A stretch of DNA of 64,000 nt, taken from Snodgrassella alvi_G (GTDB taxonomy: Bacteria; Pseudomonadota; Gammaproteobacteria; Burkholderiales; Neisseriaceae). The notes beneath the pieces were generated by a model. It worked only from the letters and a program-made list of their open reading frames with translations. It was not told the origin of the DNA and ran no database searches. The stretch spans positions 1-64,000 of the forward strand of contig CAMLCH010000006.1 in the NCBI GenBank assembly GCA_946478525.1, in the 5' to 3' direction. Made by a program: the position numbers and the translations under genes. Positions 53,079 to 60,066 of this stretch are shown here, one piece after another (positions within the stretch are counted from its first letter, which is position 1; each line of letters begins with the position of its first letter).

Positions 53079-53130
53079 CGTCAATTCTTTACTGTGTTAA
53101 AATATGTTGATAAATATATCAGATTCGGCA

Positions 53131-53178
53131 TTGGTTATATTAATTCAGAGATGATTAATACAGACAAAATATAACCAA
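53131..53178. repeat. Inverted repeat upstream of the lytic transglycosylase
   Basis: TTGGTTATATT (53131-53141) and AATATAACCAA (53168-53178) are exact inverted repeats. Outer arms ATTCGG and CCGAA extend the symmetry imperfectly. Confidence 0.5.
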
Positions 53179-53240
53179 ATCTAACTGAATCCGAAATATA
53201 GGTCATAATTATTTAGTGTTATCTGCGTGAAATAAATCAT

Positions 53241-53867
53241 ATGTTGACAAAGAGTAAAGTAGTGACGCGTCGCCAGTTACTCATAACTGGCAGTGCTGCC
53301 ATTATTGGCATGATGGTAATACCTAAGCCTGCATTAGCCGGGGCACAACGGGAAGAAACATTGGCAGATGATGTTGCCTCAGTAATGCGTAATTCTGTCA
53401 ATAGTGTTAACCCGGCTCGCTTACTCTTTAAGTCACAGGCTGAGGCTAATCGCTGGTTACAGGCTATGTCTGCAAGAATGGAGCGCTATGTCCCTGATGC
53501 TTACGGACGCACACGTCTGTTAACCAATATTCAATACGAGACCATGCGAGCTGGTCTGGATACGCAGCTTATTCTTGGCCTGATAGAAGTTGAAAGTCGT
53601 TTTCGTCAATATGCTATTTCCAATGTTGGTGCGCGAGGCTTAATGCAGGTTATGCCATTCTGGGTCAGACAAATTGGACGGGCTGAACATAACTTATTTG
53701 ATGTGCGTACTAATTTACGTTATGGCTGTACTATCTTACGCCATTACCGTAATCGAGAGAATGGTAATATGGTTCGTGCATTGGCGCGTTATAATGGTAG
53801 TCTGGGACGTACTACCTATTCTGATGCTGTTATTGGCGCTTGGCAAAAGCACTGGCAATGGACATAA
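53241..53867 (+). CDS. Lytic transglycosylase, SLT domain, twin-arginine-like signal
   Basis: The 208-residue wall hydrolase cleaves glycan strands. The SLT domain (from about residue 95) has LGLIEVESRFRQYAISNVGARGLMQVMP, with catalytic Glu118 in the ES motif, then the N-A-box ARYNGS. The N-terminus carries TRRQLL followed by a hydrophobic stretch and ALA, which resembles a Tat signal more than a Sec signal. It lies alone between the mla terminator and ssb. It may correspond to one of the small Neisseria Ltg enzymes; which one is not clear. Confidence 0.88.
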   Translation: MLTKSKVVTRRQLLITGSAAIIGMMVIPKPALAGAQREETLADDVASVMRNSVNSVNPARLLFKSQAEANRWLQAMSARMERYVPDAYGRTRLLTNIQYETMRAGLDTQLILGLIEVESRFRQYAISNVGARGLMQVMPFWVRQIGRAEHNLFDVRTNLRYGCTILRHYRNRENGNMVRALARYNGSLGRTTYSDAVIGAWQKHWQWT

Positions 53868-53945
53868 TCAGTATTATTTAGTGAAATATAAGTTTTTAAC
53901 AAGGCTTGCTTAATCTGGCAGCCTGAATCCATATAGGAAACCACC

Positions 53946-54458
53946 ATGTCTGTTAATAAAGTCATTTTGGTTGGTCGTCTGGGTCGTGACCCCGAAACAC
54001 GATATATGCCCAGTGGCGATGCAGTAACCAATTTTTCTATTGCTACTGATGAGCAATGGCGTGATCGTAACGGAGAGCGCCAAACGCGTACGGAATGGCA
54101 TAACATTACCCTTTTCGGTAAATTAGGTGAAATTGCCAGTCAATACCTGCGTAAAGGTAGCCAGGTATTTATTGAAGGTCGTATTCAAAGTCGTAAATAC
54201 AATGGTAAAGACGGAATTGAACGTATAGCATACGATATCATTGGCAGTGAAATGAAAATGCTGGGTAGCCGCAATGATAGCGGCAGTACCGGTTACGATC
54301 AAATGAGCGGAGGAGGTGATTACGCTCCGAGCACAAATACCAATCAGGGAAATTATGATACCGCCAGTGCACCACCGGCTGCTCCACGCCGTCAAGCTCC
54401 GCGTCCAACGCCCGCAGCAGCACCGGTTGATGATATTGATGATGATATTCCGTTTTGA
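53946..54458 (+). CDS. ssb: Single-stranded DNA-binding protein
   Basis: Ssb binds single-stranded DNA during replication and repair. The 170-residue protein has the OB fold (residues 1-110: NKVILVGRLGRDPETRYMPSG, TEWHNITLFGKLGE, SQVFIEGRIQSRKY), a Gly/Ala/Pro-rich linker, and the acidic protein-interaction tip DDIDDDIPF. It is monocistronic with a terminator just after. Confidence 0.97.
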   Translation: MSVNKVILVGRLGRDPETRYMPSGDAVTNFSIATDEQWRDRNGERQTRTEWHNITLFGKLGEIASQYLRKGSQVFIEGRIQSRKYNGKDGIERIAYDIIGSEMKMLGSRNDSGSTGYDQMSGGGDYAPSTNTNQGNYDTASAPPAAPRRQAPRPTPAAAPVDDIDDDIPF

Positions 54459-54494
54459 GTGAGAAAGATCAAATTGATCAAAACCAGAAATATT

Positions 54495-54530
54495 AAACCC
54501 TTTAAATATTAAAATATTTAAAGGGTTTTT
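54495..54530 (+). terminator. Terminator after ssb
   Basis: The fifteen-base stem AAACCCTTTAAATAT/ATATTTAAAGGGTTT with a four-base loop ends in T5. Confidence 0.9.
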
Positions 54531-54600
54531 GTATAATTCAAGTAATGTAGTTGTAATATTATAAATATACAAATTTTATTACCATGGAAAGAAAACAACT

Positions 54601-55032
54601 ATGAAAAAAATCCTTTTTTTATTATTGCTTCCAATTACCTGTTTTGCACAAAATGAAATAAGTATTTTGGGGGAAATAGGTACTCGGAGAATTAGTTCAG
54701 TCATAAATCACGGAGCTGGTTCATATTGGATAAATAGAGATCTAAAACAGGATTCAGATCGTTATGGTAGTTATTTAAATCTTAATGCTGATGGTACTTT
54801 CACTTCATGGAACTTTATGCCATGTGATAACGATTGTTTTTATTGTTCGCACGGTACCTTTAAAAAAGTTGATGAAACACATGTACGATTACAAATCAAT
54901 TCATATTCATATTCACAATCGGAACCTTGCCCAAGTGGAGGAATAACAGATACAAAACCACGAGATTTGGGTATTTTTGAAATTAAATCCTCTGAAGATG
55001 GTTATGAATTAATAAAAGTAAATAATAAATAG
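54601..55032 (+). CDS. Small secreted cysteine-containing protein, unknown
   Basis: The 143-residue protein has a signal peptide (KKILFLLLLPITCFAQ) and a mature domain with four cysteines spaced CDNDCFYC plus one more near SEPCPSG. NADGTFTSWNF followed by HGTFKKVDE suggests a small beta-barrel of lipocalin-like type, but no family is recognised. GGAAAG lies upstream. It is AT-richer than its neighbours and opens an accessory stretch, so it may be acquired. Confidence 0.65.
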   Translation: MKKILFLLLLPITCFAQNEISILGEIGTRRISSVINHGAGSYWINRDLKQDSDRYGSYLNLNADGTFTSWNFMPCDNDCFYCSHGTFKKVDETHVRLQINSYSYSQSEPCPSGGITDTKPRDLGIFEIKSSEDGYELIKVNNK

Positions 55033-55234
55033 AAAATATATTCAAAAACAATAATTTATTTACCATTATTATGAATGGTTCTGCTGCTTTTGGGTTAGGA
55101 GATATTAAGCCAGAAGTGGCTCTTCCAGTCATGAGATGATATTTCTTTTCTACAAATTCCTTCACAATTGCAAATGATCGAAATCTGCAAAATTTTTGTG
55201 GATTTCGACCACTGTCCTTTAAAACTACGTTAAT
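54983..55234 (-). pseudogene. Coding remnant, unknown
   Basis: An 83-codon open stretch, with only an internal GTG as possible start, encodes LKDSGRNPQ and then KKYHLMTGRATSGLISPNPK before running into low-complexity hydrophobic sequence. The first 55 residues look like real protein; the tail does not. Upstream of it, other frames encode KRITITYTAK and PTWIIPTDPELT, apparent tails of another broken gene. The family is not recognised. Confidence 0.4.
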
Positions 55235-55325
55235 TCAGGATCTGTCGGAATAATCCAAGTTGGGTTGATTTAGCCGTATAAGTAATAGTAATGCGTTTAG
55301 ATATGGGCAGTATCAATTGTTGTCG

Positions 55326-55814
55326 TCACTTGGGAACAGGTGTAAGTTGATATTTACTTTTACCCGTTAAAAGTTGGTTAAATTTATCTAAAAACTCTGC
55401 TACATCTTCATCTTTACGCTCTGGAATGTCCAAATTAAAAAAATTAGAGTCGATTTTATTAGCACGAAAATAAATTTTATACCCCGATCGATCAAACTCT
55501 GACACATCATACATTTTTTCTGCTAAAAATATTTTTGGGATTGAATCAAAAAAATCATTAATACCAGTGTACATACTAATTGCTTCAACGTCTTCGCACC
55601 GAGTAACATTATTTTTTTTAGCACAAATTTTCTTGTATTTAGTAATATATTTAGGTGTAATCCTAAAAAGTAATATTGAGTTAGGCTCTTCAGGTATTGA
55701 TTGATAGATATTAAATTCAGCATAATCAGGATGGAGATAGATTATTTTTGCATCAGCAATAAAACCTATATTTAAAAGAAAAAATAACCAACTCCAAAAA
55801 AATTTTATTTTCAT
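55326..55814 (-). CDS. Small secreted protein, unknown, with truncated copy nearby
   Basis: The 162-residue protein has a signal peptide (FFWSWLFFLLNIGFIADA) and a mature domain with two cysteines (CAKK and RCEDVE). AAGGAG lies upstream of the ATG. The C-terminal DIPERKDEDVAEFLDKFNQLL is repeated, with changes, in a gene fragment 0.8 kb upstream (56611-56727). No family is recognised. A frameshifted gene ends nine bases before its start, so they were cotranscribed. A periplasmic immunity or effector-associated role is possible from context only. Confidence 0.65.
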   Translation of the reverse strand: MKIKFFWSWLFFLLNIGFIADAKIIYLHPDYAEFNIYQSIPEEPNSILLFRITPKYITKYKKICAKKNNVTRCEDVEAISMYTGINDFFDSIPKIFLAEKMYDVSEFDRSGYKIYFRANKIDSNFFNLDIPERKDEDVAEFLDKFNQLLTGKSKYQLTPVPK

Positions 55815-55823
55815 TATCGCTCC

Positions 55824-56205
55824 TTAATCTATTAATTCAATTTCAGGATTTTGTAGCTTATAGTCGCTTATGTCTCCATCATACATTCGCTAATCTATTT
55901 TATCCAGAAATATATTTGTTTTACATCATAATAGCTCTGAATAGGATAAGTATTCAATATGATATTACATTGGGCATCAGCAAAATAACTTTCTATTTTG
56001 TATGCCACAAAATTATTATGTTATCTGGGATCAATAAAATCCAATCCGGATAAAAATAGAGTTGGGAGAGTGTTAATGAAGTTGTATTTATCTTGGTACT
56101 GAAATTTTCACTTTGTGCCCAAGAATGAAATTTGCCATGCTTTAAAGAGCAGCTTTTGACATGATATCTTGTTACCAAAACAGCAGTCATTGTATAAAAC
56201 AGCAT
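55824..56205 (-). pseudogene. Frameshifted gene upstream of the 55326-55814 gene
   Basis: Three coding-like pieces in different frames run in order on the minus strand: HGKFHSWAQSENFSTKINTT to PDWILLIPDN (56205 to about 56010), then AYKIESYFADAQCNIILNTY to QIYFWIK (about 56005-55905), then RMYDGDISDYKLQNPEIELID (to 55824). They read as one protein of about 125 residues with two frameshifts. No family is recognised. Confidence 0.55.
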
Positions 56206-56286
56206 TGTCAGAAAAAAACAATTAATTCATATATTTTATGACAAAGAGCATTAACGAAACAAATTTTTAATTTTTGTACTACTAGT

Positions 56287-56358
56287 TTAAGGTGGAGGAA
56301 TATAGCTTGATTTTCTTAAAAAGGTTTCTGGAACAAATTTAAAAATATCATCAAGATC
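56287..56358 (-). pseudogene. Short coding remnant
   Basis: Twenty-three open codons encode DLDDIFKFVPETFLRKSSY and then IPPP before a stop. This is coding-like and probably the eroded C-terminus of a small protein. Confidence 0.3.
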
Positions 56359-56477
56359 CTAGATATGGTTCTTAAGGACGATCCAAAATCAATTTATACT
56401 AAAGTCAGTACAAATTGTGTGTGTAAGAATGATTGAGTTGGCAGATATTTTATCGATAATGAGCGTTCGGATAAAAC

Positions 56478-56621
56478 TTAATGACCATATTTACGATCCT
56501 CAATAGTGATGAAATATTCTGATGACTTGGTATTTAAGCCTTTGTCGTAAAGCTCAATAATAGTCATATCAAAAACAGTAAAATAGGTTTTAATGTTTAT
56601 GTTATTTGCTTTATTTTTCCA
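56478..56621 (-). pseudogene. Short coding remnant
   Basis: Forty-seven open codons encode IKTYFTVFDMTIIELYDKGL and then SSEYFITIEDRKYGH. The piece has no start at its 5' end. It directly follows the truncated copy of the secreted protein gene. Confidence 0.35.
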
Positions 56622-56727
56622 TTATTAAAGGTTTAAATTGATATTTACTTTTACCTTTATCTGTTAAAAGCTGGTTAATTTTATCTAAAAAGTGCGCTAC
56701 ATCTTTATCTTTACGATCTGGAATGTT
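56611..56727 (-). pseudogene. Truncated 3' copy of the 55326-55814 secreted protein gene
   Basis: The minus strand encodes NIPDRKDKDVAHFLDKINQL and then KSKYQFKPL before a stop. This aligns with the C-terminus of the intact neighbour (DIPERKDEDVAEFLDKFNQL). Homology stops abruptly at about 56727, so only the last 35 or so codons remain. Confidence 0.75.
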
Positions 56728-57348
56728 TGAACAAAACCAATGACAATTGTTCAGAAAATTAGCGCAAAAATGCACTATATAGCTTTAAATATCATGTATT
56801 TTTTATGAAATTTGCATATAATTAAAACAATTGATGATTAAAAATAGATTTTAAAATAAAGTATTTTTATATCAGATTAAATGGTCTACTGAGTCCCATT
56901 GATGCTGTTATTTTTTACCAAACAATTAAATTTCCATTTTTTACCACTAGACCATATTATTTCTCTGATTGTATTGTTTCTGCTATTAATTTCTTTTTCT
57001 GTAAATATATTTTAAACTAATTCTGAATTCAGTAATGAAGTCATCTGCTTTCTCAATAAACATTTATGTCAGTAATGCTATTCCAGAAACTGGGTGAATT
57101 CAATAAAACCATATGAAATAATTAAATATTCAGATTAAATATATCTTTGAAAAATAGAGATTTCTAAAACATGTATGTTGTCTATCGAAGCTGGCTAAAA
57201 ACTCAGTCTATTCATAAATCAGGCTTTGGTTTGCCCAGTTAATCTAAGTAATGAGAATAAAAGCTAATAATGAAAAATCAAAAAATTTGGGTTAATTTCA
57301 AGTTAGATTAAATTGGCTGATTATTCTATAAAATAGTCGTTTTAAACG
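56728..57348. other. AT-rich spacer upstream of greA
   Basis: No gene, repeat or RNA could be supported in this roughly 620-bp stretch. Confidence 0.4.
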
Positions 57349-57376
57349 TTGCTATTTTATACCGGTCTGCTAAAAT
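57349..57376 (+). promoter_or_regulatory. Promoter of the greA leader
   Basis: TTGCTA (57349-57354) and TAAAAT (57371-57376) are 16 bp apart. Confidence 0.55.
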
Positions 57377-57393
57377 AACACATATGGAACTGC

Positions 57394-57430
57394 GCAAGCC
57401 GCCAAACACTGGTCGGCTTGCTTTTTGTTT
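57394..57430 (+). terminator. Intrinsic terminator inside the greA leader (GraL-like)
   Basis: The stem GCAAGCCG/CGGCTTGC followed by TTTTTGTTTT lies 10-50 nt after the predicted transcription start and about 50 nt before the greA ATG. In E. coli a terminator in the same position creates the GraL small RNAs. A second smaller hairpin (ATACCG/CGGTAT) follows just before the ribosome site. Confidence 0.8.
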
Positions 57431-57481
57431 TAATGCGAAATACCGTTGTTGCACTGAACGGCGGTATCTTGGAGAAATACG

Positions 57482-57958
57482 ATGCAAAAAATTCCGTTGA
57501 CCGTGATTGGTGCCGATTTGCTAAAACAGGAGCTGCAACAACTCAAAAGCGTGGCTCGTCCTGCTGTAATTGAAGCAATTGCTGAAGCACGTTCGCATGG
57601 CGATCTGTCGGAAAATGCAGAATATGAAGCAGCTAAAGAAAAACAGGGCTTTATTGAGGGCCGTATTGCTGAAATTGAGCATAAACTTTCACTGGCACAC
57701 ATTATTGATCCAAAAGAAACTAATGCTGATGGTAAGGTAGTTTTTGGGGCTACTGTGAAAATGCAGGATCTGGAGACAGAAGAAGTGGTTAGTTACCAGA
57801 TTGTTGGTGAAGATGAAGCGGATATTAAACAAGCAAAAATCTTTGTTGGTTCGCCCATCGCACGCGCATTGATTGGTAAAGAAGAAGGTGATGTAGCTGA
57901 AGTGCAAGCACCAGGTGGGGTGCGCGAATATGAAATTCTTGAAGTGTTTTATATTTAA
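57482..57958 (+). CDS. greA: Transcription elongation factor GreA
   Basis: GreA rescues backtracked RNA polymerase by stimulating transcript cleavage. The 158-residue protein has the N-terminal coiled coil with the acidic tip SHGDLSENAEYEAAKE (Asp and Glu of the catalytic tip) and the C-terminal FKBP-like domain (VVFGATVKM, SPIARALIGKEEGD). TTGGAGA precedes the ATG. Its leader contains a full intrinsic terminator, so expression probably depends on read-through. Confidence 0.96.
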   Translation: MQKIPLTVIGADLLKQELQQLKSVARPAVIEAIAEARSHGDLSENAEYEAAKEKQGFIEGRIAEIEHKLSLAHIIDPKETNADGKVVFGATVKMQDLETEEVVSYQIVGEDEADIKQAKIFVGSPIARALIGKEEGDVAEVQAPGGVREYEILEVFYI

Positions 57959-58018
57959 ACTGTCTACTTATAAAAAATGTTTACTGTTTTGCACTAATTT
58001 AGTCGGATGAAAATACGC

Positions 58019-58043
58019 AAGCGATTCATGAAATGAATCGCTT
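58019..58043. terminator. Terminator between greA and the convergent yhbY
   Basis: The eleven-base stem AAGCGATTCAT/ATGAATCGCTT with a three-base loop is followed by TTATTTATT. Confidence 0.85.
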
Positions 58044-58047
58044 TTAT

Positions 58048-58338
58048 TTATTCTGCCGGGTCCGCTTTGCGGCGGAATAATACCAGTTGTTTGCCAATAT
58101 GCTGAATTAATTCGGCATGAGTAGCTTTACATAATTCTTCTGCAATGGCTATACGCGCTGCACGATCGTCACCTGCTACCTGTACTTTAATCAGTTCATG
58201 TGCATCAAGATTACGATTGGTTTCGGTGATGACTTCACTAGTCAGCCCGTGCTGACCAATCAATACTACTGCATGTAATTGATGTGCACGAGCTTTTAAT
58301 GCCATTTTTTCTTTACTGTTTAATTTATCTGTTGCCAT
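58048..58338 (-). CDS. yhbY: YhbY/CRS1-CRM family RNA-binding protein
   Basis: The 96-residue CRM-domain protein binds pre-50S ribosomes. It has the family run KEKMALKARAHQLHAVVLIGQHGLT (GxxG-type loop GQHG), LDAHELIKVQV and QHIGKQLVLFR. It is convergent with greA. In many genomes yhbY is divergent from rlmE-ftsH; here a broken orphan gene lies between them. Confidence 0.93.
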   Translation of the reverse strand: MATDKLNSKEKMALKARAHQLHAVVLIGQHGLTSEVITETNRNLDAHELIKVQVAGDDRAARIAIAEELCKATHAELIQHIGKQLVLFRRKADPAE

Positions 58339-58634
58339 TTTACTTTCCGGATTGATTACGACCTGATTAGCTTGTTATTCAAGTTAGATTTAGAGTTAAG
58401 CTATTTTAAATGAGACCGACGATTTTTTATAGTTGAGAGTGTCTGTTTATCTGAATTAAAAATAAAATTGAAAATCAGCATATTAATAAGGTATTTCTTA
58501 TTTTAATTAAATTATAATTTATAAAACAATCAGGTATATTTAAATTTTGTGATATTTGTATATTATTGGTAATATTTATTCCATTTTAATTAGTTAGCAA
58601 AAATTAATATCTTTTCCGTTAAGTCATTATAATT

Positions 58635-59218
58635 ATGAAATTTTCGCAGATTTTGTGCCTTGGTATACTAAGGGTTCTGGATACCTTTATTTTCAGATTA
58701 GTTGCAGGGCTTGGGTTGTGCGTGGTTTGTCTGCCTTTAGTGTCGCATATGTATGCTAGAAGTAGCATCAAAAACCAATCTCATTATTCTTTTCAAGTTG
58801 CGTATTTCGGTTTAATGGTACTTTTACTCAGGTAAATTATAGTACTAATAAAGATTTCAAACCGGAAAATACGTCATTTCTGGCCAAATTTCCCAGTGGG
58901 CAGGATAAATCATCAGATGGTAATTATTCCTTCAGTTATAAGGTACTTAAAGAGGAGCCACAGCTTCAATTGATTGAGATTGAAACTATTGACCTGGATG
59001 ATGATAGAAATACATGGGCAACATATGTTGCTACGGCCGATACTATTATGCCATTGAGTACCAGAATTGAAACTCCCGGTTATCTGCTGCTGAGCGCTCT
59101 TATAGCTTTTATTCTGGTGCAGCTAATGAAACAATTTATCAGATATTTGCGCTGGAGTATTATTATGCCAATCTATTCAGATACACAAAATGATTACACA
59201 AAAAAAGATATGGAATAA
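58635..59218 (+). pseudogene. Frameshifted two-TM protein, paralogue of 5446-5985
   Basis: The first frame encodes a membrane segment (LVAGLGLCVVCLPLVS) and stops after 66 residues. A one-base shift near 58810-58814 lets it continue as FNGTFTQVNYSTNK, NTSFLAKFPSGQ and SYKV to a second membrane segment (YLLLSALIAFILVQL) and a charged tail. The product would be about 194 residues. SFLAK-x-PSG and the flanking layout match the 5446-5985 protein. Function is unknown. The break is either decay or an assembly error. Confidence 0.7.
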
Positions 59219-59367
59219 AACCTAAGCAGCATGTTTGATTAATTGCTGAATTTAGTTTATGAATAAAACTATTTATGCTGATGAATTTATCTTTTATATA
59301 AGGGTAAATGCTGTATTCTGTCGCAATTTCACGCTACAATAGGGCGGGTTTTTCAAGAATTTGCGTC

Positions 59368-59988
59368 ATGGGTGTTCGTTCTAAATCTTCCAGTGCTTGG
59401 CTCAACGAGCATGTTAACGATCATTATGTTCATTTAGCACAGAAAGAAGGCTACCGCGCACGTGCGGCTTACAAGTTGCTGGAAATTAATGATAAAGATC
59501 ATTTAATTAAGCCTGGATCAGTGGTGGCTGATTTAGGCAGTGCCCCAGGTAGCTGGTCGCAGGTTGCTGCTAAGCTGGCAGGTTTTCAAGGACAGGTATT
59601 TGCTTTGGATATTTTGCCCATGGAGCCGATAGAAGGGGTCAAGTTTATTCAGGGGGACTTTCGCGAAAATGAAGTGCTGGTTCAATTTGAACGATTACTA
59701 GCTGAATGCGAATTAGATCTTGTAATTTGCGACATGGCACCCAATATGTCAGGAAATAATATAACTGATCAGGCCAGAAGTTTTTATCTTGCTGAGCTTG
59801 GTTTGGAGTTTGCTCAAGCACATTTGAAACGCGGTGGTGACTTTTTGGTCAAAATATTTCAGGGCGTTGGTCAAATTGAGTTTCAACAGGCAATGAAGGA
59901 TAATTTTGCTCAAGTGCTTGTCCGTAAACCTAAAGCTTCTCGAGACCGATCTAATGAAATTTATTTATTGGGTCGTGGAAGGAAGTAA
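59368..59988 (+). CDS. rlmE: 23S rRNA (uridine2552-2'-O)-methyltransferase
   Basis: RlmE methylates U2552 in 50S maturation. 206 residues, with SSSAWLNEHVNDHYV at the N-terminus, GYRARAAYKLLEI, the SAM site DLGSAPGSWSQ, CDMAPNMSG and the catalytic lysine in LVKIFQG (K-D-K-E type). The ATG at 59368 matches the family start; an upstream 20-codon extension is rejected. FtsH follows 78 bases on, the conserved order. Confidence 0.96.
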   Translation: MGVRSKSSSAWLNEHVNDHYVHLAQKEGYRARAAYKLLEINDKDHLIKPGSVVADLGSAPGSWSQVAAKLAGFQGQVFALDILPMEPIEGVKFIQGDFRENEVLVQFERLLAECELDLVICDMAPNMSGNNITDQARSFYLAELGLEFAQAHLKRGGDFLVKIFQGVGQIEFQQAMKDNFAQVLVRKPKASRDRSNEIYLLGRGRK

Positions 59989-60066
59989 TGACAGATCAGT
60001 GTTGCTATGTGGTGTTGTACTGATTAACCAAGGTAAACAACAATTATTTAACCTCCTTAGGAGTTT

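Noticed and set aside
57430..57702. 90-codon minus-strand frame rich in Ser and Ala
   Set aside because: It is the shadow of greA codon bias on the opposite strand.
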